A stretch of 64,000 nucleotides of DNA from Dyadobacter diqingensis (GTDB lineage: Bacteria; Bacteroidota; Bacteroidia; Cytophagales; Spirosomataceae): contig NZ_JAMXKF010000003.1 in NCBI RefSeq assembly GCF_024220585.1, positions 620,001 to 684,000 of the forward strand. The letters are read 5' to 3'. The notes beneath the pieces were generated by a model. The model was not told the DNA's origin and ran no database searches. It was given only the letters and a program-made list of their open reading frames with translations. Both the position numbers and the translations under genes were made by a program. Positions 52,187 through 60,690 of this stretch are shown here, piece after piece. Within the stretch, counting starts at the first letter, position 1; each line of letters begins with the position of its first letter.

Positions 52187-54427
52187 CTATTTTAACAAAG
52201 CGGTAGCCTTATCGATCTCGGCCGTAAACGTTTTGAGTACATCACTGACGCGCTGTATCCCAAGTTCTGCTTCCGGCCAGTTTTTTTGTTCTATCGCTTC
52301 CCGGATCATCGGTAAGGTTTTTACACCATAACCCGTATAAAATCCGGGTGCATAAATCTGGTGTTTATACCATGGACGTCTGGGCAGACCTTCATCACTG
52401 ATCAGAAAACGTTCGGTTTTGTATAAAATCTGGTTGAGCCGGATCAGCTTGTCGGCTGGAATGGTTGTTGCTTTTGCAGACGCCTGAGCATAGGCAGCAG
52501 CGCTTTTTTCCAGAACGATAAGCGCGTTTTCCAATGGTGCGAAGTTCAGATACGGAACAGAAACCACGGGTTTAGGTTTTGTAAATGGCTCTTTCGGATC
52601 GGCGGTAAGTTCAAAACGATTTTCGGTCACCAGTTTGTTATGTTCATCCGATTTACCTCTGACCGCTTCCAGGTCACGTTTTATTTCCGTGGCATACGTC
52701 TGCACCGTGTTTGAAAAATTGCTGAAATCGAAAGGCAGCACCTCCGCATTGGCAAATCGCAATGCCGAGCGGCCCATGGTTTTGGCCAACGTCGCTCCAT
52801 ACGCGAAATCACCGTCTTTGAAACGAACATAGTTATCGTAGGAGTCATAAATCGAGTGATAGTCTCCGCCGGCATCTTCTCCACCATAACCTACGTTAAT
52901 CGACGCAATACCCAAATGCTGGATAAAGGGCGTATAATCAGATCCTGAGCCCAGGGCGCCAATGCGCACATCGGTCCTGCTCCGTGCATCCTGTTTGGAT
53001 GTCGGATTTCCCTCAACCAATATTTTTGAACGCAGCCGATCGATCACACTAATATTTTTTTCAGGATCAATCACATCTCTTCCCACCTGATTCACAAATT
53101 TTTCAAGGGTATGCGAACCACCCACACCTAAAAATCCACGGCCATTACCGTCCGTATTCAGATAAACCACCGTTTTTTCAGACAGTACCTTCTGATATTT
53201 TTCGACCCATTCGGTGGAACCCAGGAGTCCGGGTTCTTCGCCGTCCCACCAGCAATAAACGATCGTTCTTTTTGGTTTCCATCCGCTTTTTACCATTTCG
53301 CCAAGTATCCGGGCTTCTTCCAGTTCGGCAACCGCACCGCTCACAGGGTCACTGGCGCCAAAGACCCAGGCATCATGGTGGTTACCACGCACAATCCACT
53401 GGTCCGGAAATTCACTCCCTTTCAAAGTCGCGATTACGTTGTAAGCCGGAACAATGTCAAAATTAAATTCAAGTTTCAGATGTACTTTCGCCGGCCCCGG
53501 ACCGATGTGATAGGTTATCGGTAAAGCACCCCGCCACGACGGTGGAGCAACCTGGCCTCCCAACGCTTTTAGCAACGGCAACGCATCGCCATAGGAAATA
53601 GGCAAAACAGGAATTTTCATCATGCTTGGTGCTTCTTTCACAGTCAACCGTTTATGGTCTTTGTCAGCCACAAAACCGTTGGTGAGCGGGTCTCCCGGTG
53701 CAAGCGGCAAATCCACGACAGAGCCTCTCTGAGCCCCGGCATCATTTTTAAAGGGACCTTTCGGGTACACCTCTCCCTGGAAAAATCCGTCTTCTTTCGG
53801 ATCGGAGTAAATAATGCAGCCGATCGCCCCGTGCTCGTAGGCGACTTTCGGTTTAATGCCCCTCCAGGAATTGCCATACTTCGCAATCACGATTTTGCCT
53901 TTGACATCAACGCCTAGTTTGGCGAGTTCTTCGTAATCATCAGGAATACCATAGTTGACAAAAACGAGTTCTGCTGTCACATCACCATCCGCTGAAAAGG
54001 CGTGATAAGGCGGTAGTACATCTTTGGTCTGGCCGGACGTGGCGTCTTCTTTCACCGCGCGCTCGGTCAGCGACGCTTTGAATTTTGTCGGTTCGGTTAG
54101 TTCGAGTATTCTCACTTTTGGGGTAGGAAACAAAACATGCACGGTATCCAGATGTGCTTCAAAACCCCAGGAAGTTAGTTTGTCGCGCAGGAAAAGAGCA
54201 TTGTTAAGTCCGTAAGCAGAGCCGAGCTGGTGTGGATAATCAGTCATCCTTTTCATCCAGTCGCGCAGGTTATTTACCTGCAATTTTTTGTCAAATGATG
54301 ATTCCAGTTCCAATTCTTTTTTGGCGGCGTCAGCACCAAAACCCAGTAAAGACTGTGCATAAACGGGCGTTAACAGAACCTGGGAGAGAAGAAGAACGGG
54401 GATTGTTTTTCTGAAAATGTGTTTCAT
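52187..54427 (-). CDS. M28 family metallopeptidase (glutamate carboxypeptidase II-like)
   Basis: A 746-residue exported peptidase from the ATG at 54427, which begins a signal peptide (MKHIFRKTIPVLLLSQVLLTPVYAQ); an upstream Met adds 21 residues of poorer fit. A PA-like insert (about 140-260) precedes the catalytic domain. The zinc ligands and catalytic residues are in RGNHHDAWVFGASDPVSGA (His, Asp), WWDGEEPGLLGSTEW (Glu pair), NTDGNGRGFLG (Asp) and GGDYHSIYDSYDNY (His). A C-terminal dimerisation domain follows, as in GCPII/PSMA. It would remove amino acids from peptides in the periplasm. Confidence 0.92.
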   Translation of the reverse strand: MKHIFRKTIPVLLLSQVLLTPVYAQSLLGFGADAAKKELELESSFDKKLQVNNLRDWMKRMTDYPHQLGSAYGLNNALFLRDKLTSWGFEAHLDTVHVLFPTPKVRILELTEPTKFKASLTERAVKEDATSGQTKDVLPPYHAFSADGDVTAELVFVNYGIPDDYEELAKLGVDVKGKIVIAKYGNSWRGIKPKVAYEHGAIGCIIYSDPKEDGFFQGEVYPKGPFKNDAGAQRGSVVDLPLAPGDPLTNGFVADKDHKRLTVKEAPSMMKIPVLPISYGDALPLLKALGGQVAPPSWRGALPITYHIGPGPAKVHLKLEFNFDIVPAYNVIATLKGSEFPDQWIVRGNHHDAWVFGASDPVSGAVAELEEARILGEMVKSGWKPKRTIVYCWWDGEEPGLLGSTEWVEKYQKVLSEKTVVYLNTDGNGRGFLGVGGSHTLEKFVNQVGRDVIDPEKNISVIDRLRSKILVEGNPTSKQDARSRTDVRIGALGSGSDYTPFIQHLGIASINVGYGGEDAGGDYHSIYDSYDNYVRFKDGDFAYGATLAKTMGRSALRFANAEVLPFDFSNFSNTVQTYATEIKRDLEAVRGKSDEHNKLVTENRFELTADPKEPFTKPKPVVSVPYLNFAPLENALIVLEKSAAAYAQASAKATTIPADKLIRLNQILYKTERFLISDEGLPRRPWYKHQIYAPGFYTGYGVKTLPMIREAIEQKNWPEAELGIQRVSDVLKTFTAEIDKATALLK

Positions 54428-54634
54428 AAACGGAGCGAAAATTAAATTCAGGTAAAGGATATTCCTAATATAGTGATAATTAGGTGACAAGTTTTCTGAA
54501 CACGGGAAATTGATATCAATGCTGAAATTGTTTCAACATTTAGCATGCGTTTGTTTTTGCACAACATATTGTCCGGTAATTGTTTAGTTAAAATAAAGGC
54601 GTTTCTTTACCGAGACTAACCTAAACCTCTCCTT

Positions 54635-56314
54635 ATGAGTAAAAGACTTTTACCAGCCCTTGTTTTTGTACTGCTCATGGTGAAAATAGCTGCCATAGCA
54701 CAGCCCAAACCCGTTATAGAATCGTATCTGTCCGGTTTTACACGGCCTCTGAAAGTCACCCACGCCTATGATTCCAGATTGTTTGTAGCCGAGGTAGGCG
54801 GGAAAATCAAGGTTGTGAAAAATGGCGTGCCCATTCACAATCCTGCTTTTCTGGATATAAGCGCAAAGATGAACAACATTGAGTGGGCCGGCATTTACAG
54901 CGTGGCCTTTCACCCGAATTATCAGGTCAATGGATATTTTTATGTCCTTTACATCGTGAAAGATAAGTTTGAAGCGCAAGTTTCCCGTTTTCAAAGAATA
55001 GGAAATGCGGATTCAGATATTGCCAGTTCAACCGAGACAAAGATTTTAACCATTCCGTTTACGGATGTCGATGCCGGGCACAGAGGCGGAGATATGGCTT
55101 TTGGAAAAGATAATTTTCTCTACATTACGACGGGAGATAACGGTCCGGGCAGCCGGGGAGTACTGGGCGATCCTGAGCTGAATGCGCAAAATGCGGACAG
55201 ACTTTTTGGAAAGGTGATCAGGATCGATGTGGATAGTCCGTTTCCGGCCGAGAATATACAGCAAAAGATATGGGCAAAAGGTTTGCGGAATCCGTGGCGG
55301 TTTAGTTTCGACCGGTCAACCGGCGATTTTTGGGTGGGAGATAACGGACAGGATGGCTGGGAGGAAATTAATTTGCTGAAAGCTGCCGACGTAACCAGTC
55401 CTAAAAACTTTGGCTGGGATTACATGGAGGGCAACGCGGTATACAGAAATTGCAGCTGCGACATTGCCACAAGTTTTACGGCGCCGAAGCTGGCTTATCC
55501 CGGGTTTACCAACAACGGTGGTAACAGTGCTTCGGCGATTGGCGGATATGTTTATCGCGGTGCCAAATACAATTCTTTTAAGGGGTGTTATTTCTTTGCC
55601 GACTACATATCTACCAAAATCGGGATGATCACACCGGATGGTTATACGCAGGGGCCAAAAAGCGGTTTTTTTCAGGATGTGTCTTATCCGTCGATCGTTT
55701 CTTTTGGAGAGGACAAGGATGGTGAACTTTACACGGTTTCATTTTTCGATGGCACCATCGGGAAAATTACATTGCCGGGTGACCCGCTGCCTGTTGAACT
55801 GGAATATTTTAAGGCCAAAGCAGAGGAATGTGTTGTAAACCTGCAATGGAAAAGTGTTATGGAATCCCGATTCTCTCATTTTGAATTGCAGCGTAGTACC
55901 AATGCCAGAACTTTCGAAACCATTGCAACGATACCAGCGTCAGGCGCAAATCATATGTACAGCTTTGCCGACGCGCATCCGTTTGAAAAAAATACGTTCT
56001 ACCGTTTGAAAATGGTGGATAAGGACGAAACTTTTGAACACAGCAAAATTTTATCAGTGAACACACCCTGTGATGTTGATCCGTTTAAGGTTTTCCCCAA
56101 CCCAACCACCGACGGGTTTAAGATTGATGGCCTGCAGCCGAGAAACATAGTTTACGTATACAATGCCTCGGGAACGTTGATTGCGACAGTCCCGGTAAAA
56201 TCAGAGGCGGTATTGGAACTCAGTTTGAAAGGACAAGCCAAAGGGATATACACGATCCATATCGAAGATCCTGCAACCGGTATGGTCAAAAAGATAAAAC
56301 TTGTGAAAGAATAA
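54635..56314 (+). CDS. PQQ-dependent sugar dehydrogenase with T9SS sorting domain
   Basis: A 559-residue secreted protein. A signal peptide (MSKRLLPALVFVLLMVKIAAIAQ) is followed by a six-bladed propeller of the glucose/sorbosone dehydrogenase type (about 25-385), with FAEVGGKIKVVKN-like and GHRGGDMAFGKDNFLYITTGDN (His/Asp calcium and PQQ site), NPWRFSFDRSTGDFWVGDNGQDGWEEIN and DVDAGH. An approximately 80-residue spacer precedes the C-terminal type A sorting domain, PFKVFPNPTTDGFKIDG to KKIKLVKE (about 480-559). It is exported by the type IX system and probably oxidises a sugar on the cell surface. The absence of PQQ synthesis genes nearby is usual. Confidence 0.9.
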   Translation: MSKRLLPALVFVLLMVKIAAIAQPKPVIESYLSGFTRPLKVTHAYDSRLFVAEVGGKIKVVKNGVPIHNPAFLDISAKMNNIEWAGIYSVAFHPNYQVNGYFYVLYIVKDKFEAQVSRFQRIGNADSDIASSTETKILTIPFTDVDAGHRGGDMAFGKDNFLYITTGDNGPGSRGVLGDPELNAQNADRLFGKVIRIDVDSPFPAENIQQKIWAKGLRNPWRFSFDRSTGDFWVGDNGQDGWEEINLLKAADVTSPKNFGWDYMEGNAVYRNCSCDIATSFTAPKLAYPGFTNNGGNSASAIGGYVYRGAKYNSFKGCYFFADYISTKIGMITPDGYTQGPKSGFFQDVSYPSIVSFGEDKDGELYTVSFFDGTIGKITLPGDPLPVELEYFKAKAEECVVNLQWKSVMESRFSHFELQRSTNARTFETIATIPASGANHMYSFADAHPFEKNTFYRLKMVDKDETFEHSKILSVNTPCDVDPFKVFPNPTTDGFKIDGLQPRNIVYVYNASGTLIATVPVKSEAVLELSLKGQAKGIYTIHIEDPATGMVKKIKLVKE

Positions 56315-56320
56315 GTTGGG

Positions 56321-56378
56321 CCGGTATCCCGGACCCCCACTTGTATCATGGAAGTGCGGGTCTGGGGAAACCGGTTTT
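56321..56378 (+). terminator. long hairpin terminator between convergent genes
   Basis: CCGGTATCCCGGACCCCCACTT (56321-56342) pairs, with a few mismatches, with AAGTGCGGGTCTGGGGAAACCGG (56352-56374), then TTTT. It serves the T9SS gene and probably the convergent catalase-like gene too. Confidence 0.75.
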
Positions 56379-56751
56379 ACAAAAATAATACGGATGTGAT
56401 TTTCACTTTGAGTCCTTCCGCTACGGCCATTCCGAGCAATGTGTCAATTTCAAAAAAATGAAAGAGCTGTTGCCGGATCACTTCCTCTTTATCCGGGACG
56501 TCCAGGGCCTGCATGGTTTTGATGATGTGGCCAATCAGGGTTACTTTCTCCTCTGGGGATAACATGTCCTTATAAAAAATACCCGACAAAGGTTCATCTT
56601 CGGCCGACCAACTTCCGACATTCAGGTTCATAAGCAGCGGTGTCTGCCGAAAAGGGACCTCGGGACTGTCAATGGGTGCTTTGTCATGTTTTGGAATATA
56701 TCTTATTTCTTCCAGCTCAAGGTGGCTGCTGCGTTCCGGGTTTTGCATCAT
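56377..56751 (-). CDS. stand-alone catalase-related (C-terminal) domain protein
   Basis: A 124-residue protein, taken from the ATG at 56751; the frame is open to 56865 but the first 38 codons look non-coding. The last 70 residues (LSGIFYKDMLSPEEKVTLIGHIIK ... IRQQLFHFFEIDTLLGMAVAEGLKVKI) match by eye the catalase-related domain that ends clade 1-3 catalases (pattern S-x-LF, SPxEQ/K, IxxR/Qxxx, IDxxLxxAVAxxL). The catalase core is missing. It is either a decayed catalase or a small helper protein. I see no catalase core sequence upstream. Confidence 0.65.
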   Translation of the reverse strand: MMQNPERSSHLELEEIRYIPKHDKAPIDSPEVPFRQTPLLMNLNVGSWSAEDEPLSGIFYKDMLSPEEKVTLIGHIIKTMQALDVPDKEEVIRQQLFHFFEIDTLLGMAVAEGLKVKITSVLFL

Positions 56752-57067
56752 AACAAAAGAACGTTGTGTTAGATAATAAATAAGTCTGCCTCCGGCCTTA
56801 TAATAACGAGAGCAAAGACTGGCTTTACCCTCGTTGAGTACAATACCATTTAATAGACAATACAAAGTTAACTTCCCCCTACGAGCAAGTCGATTGCCAT
56901 ATTCTGGTAAACGGGGTATAAATTATCTCAAATGAATTTTTTCTGATCCTGAAAACTTGTTGCCCGGGCAGATTGTGACCTTCCGTTACTATTGTTTTAC
57001 AGCGAATTATGTGTTATCTTCAGCAAGCAATTACAGCTTGTCGCAGTTGCTTCAACGTAACAAAGAG

Positions 57068-57460
57068 ATGAAAAAACGGTGGTGTATTTTGTGGCTGTTT
57101 CTGGGGCTGATCTGCTGGGAATGTGCGGCTGACAGGAAAAGGCATCGGGTGGTAATACTGGAAAAAGCAGAAACAACGGTGGCAATTCACAGCGGAGGCT
57201 CACTGAAAGTAAAAATTCCGCTGCAATCCGGCACGGGGTATGACTGGACACTGGACAAAGGCCAGTCACATATGGAGGAGATTTCGTCTTCTGTTGAAAA
57301 AACGGACGGACGAAAAGTGGGAGGAGGGACGATGAAAATATTCAACCTGCATACGACAAAGGCAATGGGCGAGGATCTGTTGAAATTTAATCTGGCGCGC
57401 TCGTTTGAAAAAGGGCCGCCGTCAGAAACCAGATCCCTGAATGTGATTATTCAGCCATAG
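57068..57460 (+). CDS. chagasin-like (I42) peptidase inhibitor protein
   Basis: A 130-residue protein from the ATG at 57068 with a signal peptide and a possible lipoprotein-like Cys at about 15-19. The mature part has the I42 motifs: LKVKIPLQSGTGYDWTL (about 48-64) in the position of NPTTGYxW, GGGTMKIFNLHTTKAMGEDLL (about 87-107), and the final loop FEKGPPSETRSLNVIIQP. Members block papain-family cysteine proteases. Bacterial versions usually have a signal peptide; the target protease is unknown here. It is convergent with the pirin gene. Confidence 0.75.
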   Translation: MKKRWCILWLFLGLICWECAADRKRHRVVILEKAETTVAIHSGGSLKVKIPLQSGTGYDWTLDKGQSHMEEISSSVEKTDGRKVGGGTMKIFNLHTTKAMGEDLLKFNLARSFEKGPPSETRSLNVIIQP

Positions 57461-57465
57461 CCATG

Positions 57466-58185
57466 TTAATCCGGGACACTGATTTCCATGATCAGAATAA
57501 TAGCGTCGTTGGAAAGTGCCTCAAATTCGAGTTCTTCCAGGTTACGTAAGGACAGCCCGTCGCGAGCCTCCATCAGCCTGTTTTGTACTTCGAAAGCACC
57601 TTCAATAATAAAAACAAAAATTCCGTTGTCAGGATTTTTTAGCTGATAAACGGCTTCTTCGCGTCCTTCATATTTTCCGATATAGGCGTAAGCTTCCTGT
57701 TGAATCGTTAAATCTTCGGCATACGGAGCAAAGAGGGGTGACAGCTGATTTCTTGTTTCGAGATCGATATTGTTTTCCTGCATGTTAGCCTCAAAAACCG
57801 GCTCGTCATTTTTTAACCATATCTGGATAAAATTCACCAGCTCCGTGTCGTAAGGATTGGTAATTTCATACTCCATACCTTTCGCAGCCGCAAAAACCTG
57901 GATCTGACCCGCTTCCAGCATACCTGTTTTACCGAGGCTGTTCCGATATTCCAAAGCACCAACAACCGGTAAGATGATAACCTCCGTATTGTGCGCTACC
58001 TGCATACCCAGGCTTTTGTCGCCCGTGAGCGTATCGTCATTGAAAATCTGTAAATTTCCAAATGGTGCACGGCTTTCATCCTGGTATTGCCCGAAATTAA
58101 AGGTGTGGAAACTACGGAATATGGATAATTGCGACAAGCCCCGCTGGCTCGCCAGATATATTTGTCCTTCTGTTTGTGTAATCAT
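57466..58185 (-). CDS. pirin family protein
   Basis: A 239-residue bicupin-like protein. The N-terminal pirin domain has FHTFNFGQYQDESRAPFGNLQIFNDD and VAHNTEVIILPVVGALEYRNSLG (about 62-84), the latter with the position of the metal ligands. The C-terminal half has LVNFIQIWL and a second cupin. Pirins bind Fe or Mn and some show quercetinase activity. Its start codon overlaps the stop of the upstream gene (ATGA), indicating co-translation. The pirin metal ligand set His-His-Glu-His is less clear than in classical pirins, since AHNTE replaces HPHRDME. Confidence 0.8.
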   Translation of the reverse strand: MITQTEGQIYLASQRGLSQLSIFRSFHTFNFGQYQDESRAPFGNLQIFNDDTLTGDKSLGMQVAHNTEVIILPVVGALEYRNSLGKTGMLEAGQIQVFAAAKGMEYEITNPYDTELVNFIQIWLKNDEPVFEANMQENNIDLETRNQLSPLFAPYAEDLTIQQEAYAYIGKYEGREEAVYQLKNPDNGIFVFIIEGAFEVQNRLMEARDGLSLRNLEELEFEALSNDAIILIMEISVPD

Positions 58186-58757
58186 ATCGGGTCGTTTTCG
58201 GTTGTGGATAACAGATAATCTTTTTCCTGATCAGATTTTTTCGAACCAAGAATCACGCTGGAAATATTCAGGTACGGTTGAAGTGCGATCATTTCGGTTT
58301 CCACTTCGGCACCGGATTGGAGGTTTTCGCGCTGATCGCCGTATGCAATAAGCAATTTGCCATCCAATGTGTCAATCCAGGTGACAGGTTCACTGTAAAA
58401 GTAAACAGCAATTTTGTAACCATCCTTATCTTTCAGGTCGGCATGAATAATTTCAAACCTGAAACGGTTGAAGGGCAGGCATAATTTGCCGTAAACATTG
58501 GCGATATCCGGGACAATATCTTTCAGCTGGCGAATGTAATTGATCGCCGCCGTGCTGACCAGATAATTCAGGTTGGCGGCAGCGGGCACGTTGTCTGCAA
58601 TTTCCTGAAAAGTACGGTATTTACCTTCCTGGTTGTAGTTCTGCGTCTGCATGAAAAATTCCATCCAGGTATCTTCAAAAACATATTTGTCCCATGCCTT
58701 TTGCGCATCGGCATCAATGATTTTCCGATAGCATAATTGAATAAGTCCCTTCGTCAT
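58182..58757 (-). CDS. hypothetical protein coupled to pirin
   Basis: A 191-residue soluble protein. It overlaps the pirin start by 4 bp and so is translated with it. It has KAWDKYVFEDTWMEFFMQTQNYN and NVPAAANLNYLVSTAAINYIRQL segments and a strand-rich C-terminal half with FNRFRFEIIHADLKDKDGYKIAVYFYSEP. No cysteine-metal motif or known domain is recognised. Confidence 0.65.
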   Translation of the reverse strand: MTKGLIQLCYRKIIDADAQKAWDKYVFEDTWMEFFMQTQNYNQEGKYRTFQEIADNVPAAANLNYLVSTAAINYIRQLKDIVPDIANVYGKLCLPFNRFRFEIIHADLKDKDGYKIAVYFYSEPVTWIDTLDGKLLIAYGDQRENLQSGAEVETEMIALQPYLNISSVILGSKKSDQEKDYLLSTTENDPI

Positions 58758-58779
58758 TTCTCAATCCGGTTTATTTCCG

Positions 58780-58804
58780 GCTGTCAGAACAGAAAACTGA
58801 CAGC
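58780..58804 (-). other. hairpin between dioxygenase and hypothetical gene
   Basis: GCTGTCAG and CTGACAGC form a perfect 8-bp stem with a 9-nt loop in the 57-bp gap. No T-run follows, so termination is doubtful. Confidence 0.35.
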
Positions 58805-58814
58805 ACGCATTTAA

Positions 58815-59558
58815 TTAGCCATTAACTACAATCGTATGCGTAAGCACATAACCGTCAGCCACGCTGCCTGTAAAAGAAGCGAGTTCAGTTCCCACGCCGT
58901 CGCCAAAAACATTATCGCTGGCATTGGTTGTATCCTGCAAACCATGACTTTTGTAAGCACCTTGTGCATAAACGGTATTACAAATGGACTGGTCAAAAGC
59001 AATCTGTGTAACAAGTAAAGATGTGCCTGAACTGTTGTAAATATGCGCATGAATATGCGGAGCGCGGCCGGAATACCAGCCCGGATAAATACTGGTGAAC
59101 GTCACGAGTCCGTTGGTATCCGTTGTTTGTCTGCCGCGCAGGAAATGCACGCTGGTGTAGTTGGTCGACTGCATGCCGGTACCGCCGTATTCTGAATAGT
59201 TTCCGTCTGCATCGCAATGCCAGATATCGACGATCGCATTGGCGAGCGCAGCACAGCTGGCGTTTTTATTCTGGATTGTAATTTTAACAGTAAGTTTCGT
59301 TCCCGAACGTCCTGATGTGATATCAGCCATCACCAGCGAACTTGGTGTTTTGGTGGGAAATGGTCCTGCGGTTTCCGAAGCCGTTGTGGTACATGTGCCT
59401 GTGGTTGTTCCCGTCGTAGTGCCTGTTGTGGTTCCGGTGGTTGTACCCGTGGTGTCAGGATCAACGCTGTCGCTGCTGCATGCCCCAACCATCGGCAGAA
59501 TAAACGATGTGCCCAATGCCGATAAGAAACCTCTTCTTAAAAATTCTTTACGTTCCAT
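58815..59558 (-). CDS. intradiol ring-cleavage dioxygenase-like lipoprotein
   Basis: A 247-residue protein from the ATG at 59558 (MERKEFLRRGFLSALG). The N-terminus has RR and a lipobox VGAC (Cys27). A linker of GTTT repeats (about 39-57) and then the intradiol dioxygenase domain follow: NAIVDIWHCDADGNYSEY (about 107-124), FLRGRQTTDTNGLVTF (139-154), and YPGWYSGRAPHIHAHIY (158-174). The Fe(III) ligands should be two Tyr (around Y121/Y124 and Y162) and H168, H170. It is expected to cleave catechol-like aromatics in the envelope. The substrate is unknown. Confidence 0.88.
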   Translation of the reverse strand: MERKEFLRRGFLSALGTSFILPMVGACSSDSVDPDTTGTTTGTTTGTTTGTTTGTCTTTASETAGPFPTKTPSSLVMADITSGRSGTKLTVKITIQNKNASCAALANAIVDIWHCDADGNYSEYGGTGMQSTNYTSVHFLRGRQTTDTNGLVTFTSIYPGWYSGRAPHIHAHIYNSSGTSLLVTQIAFDQSICNTVYAQGAYKSHGLQDTTNASDNVFGDGVGTELASFTGSVADGYVLTHTIVVNG

Positions 59559-59717
59559 AAGTTTTAATAGTTCTGGTTTTTTAGACAATACGCCCGAACG
59601 CAAAGTGTTGTTGCTGAAAATGAATTGTTTGAGGTAAAGCATATAAATGTTGCGGTAAATTGCTGTATTTATGAAGGGCCCTGGCCGGATTAAACACATA
59701 ACCTGTTAATTTGCCGT

Positions 59718-60518
59718 ATGAAAAAATACTTCCTTATTATCACCGCACTGGCTATGGGATGTACCGCTGCCAGGCACCAACCAGGCAGTAACAATGGCTC
59801 ACTGAGCCTGACAGCCGACGGGAAATTGTTTGCTGCGCTGTTTCAGCAGCGTGCTGCGGAATATAAAGCGCTTTGCCTTCAGGCATTTAATATAGCCCAT
59901 CTCAGAGTTGACCAGGCGTTGCAGCCGCCGCAGTCGAAACCGCTTGCGATTGTTACGGATATCGACGAAACCGTTTTGGACAACAGCCCATATGACGTCA
60001 GGCAGTCGTTGCAGGGAAAGGATTACGAACAGCAATCCTGGGAACAGTGGACGGGCCTGTCGCAGGCCGATACCATTCCGGGTGCTTTGCCTTTTTTGAA
60101 ATACGCAGCTTCCAAAGGAGTAAAAATTTTTTATCTGACCAACCGTGCAGAAGCGGAGCGGAAAGGTACGCTGGTTAATCTGGTGCGTTTCGGTTTTCCG
60201 GATGCCACGAATGACCATTTGATATTAAAGCAAACGGTCTCATCCAAAGAATCGAGACGGCAGACGATCGCTGAAACCCACAACATTGTCATGCTGATGG
60301 GCGATAATCTTGCTGATTTCAGCGCATTGTTTGATAAAAAACCGGAGGATGAAAGAGTGAAAAATACGTATTTGTCAGCGGCTGAATTTGGAAAGCGTTT
60401 TATTGTTTTGCCCAATCCGGTTTATGGCGACTGGGAAAGTGCGGCCTATAAATACAACATGAAACTGACACCGGTTCAAAAGGATTCGCTGATCCGAAGT
60501 ATTTTAAAAAGTTATTAG
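59718..60518 (+). CDS. 5'-nucleotidase, lipoprotein e(P4) family
   Basis: A 266-residue HAD phosphatase. A lipoprotein signal (MKKYFLIITALAMGC) is followed by DIDETVLDNSPY (about 76-87), the HAD motif I with the DxDxT residues, KIFYLTNRAEAERKGTLVNL (motif II, about 138-157), and LMGDNLADFS (motif IV). The e(P4) family hydrolyses nucleotides and phosphate esters at the outer membrane. A strong terminator follows. It is divergent from the dioxygenase gene. Confidence 0.9.
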   Translation: MKKYFLIITALAMGCTAARHQPGSNNGSLSLTADGKLFAALFQQRAAEYKALCLQAFNIAHLRVDQALQPPQSKPLAIVTDIDETVLDNSPYDVRQSLQGKDYEQQSWEQWTGLSQADTIPGALPFLKYAASKGVKIFYLTNRAEAERKGTLVNLVRFGFPDATNDHLILKQTVSSKESRRQTIAETHNIVMLMGDNLADFSALFDKKPEDERVKNTYLSAAEFGKRFIVLPNPVYGDWESAAYKYNMKLTPVQKDSLIRSILKSY

Positions 60519-60548
60519 AGGTCAATTTTTACAGGTATCCATGTGTAG

Positions 60549-60590
60549 GGGATTTGTCCGGTGTGTCGGGCAAATCCCTTTTTTTCTTTT
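60549..60590 (+). terminator. rho-independent terminator after the e(P4) phosphatase
   Basis: GGGATTTGTCC (60549-60559) and GGGCAAATCCC (60568-60578) form an 11-bp stem with one G-T pair and an 8-nt loop, then TTTTTTTCTTTT. Confidence 0.9.
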
Positions 60591-60690
60591 AGGATGATCT
60601 TTATCATGAACGATCACGACCTGGGTCAATTTTTCTCTTCCCGCGAGGTTATAGTTTTGGGCTGTGAAATTTACTTCTCTAAGCAGCATT

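Noticed and set aside
56752..56865. N-terminal extension of the catalase-related protein
   Set aside because: The first 38 codons look non-coding, and the tandem ATGs at 56751 and 56748 are better starts.
59392..59455. CRISPR-like tandem repeat
   Set aside because: The repeated DNA is an in-frame 12-bp simple repeat encoding the GTTT linker of the dioxygenase, without spacers.
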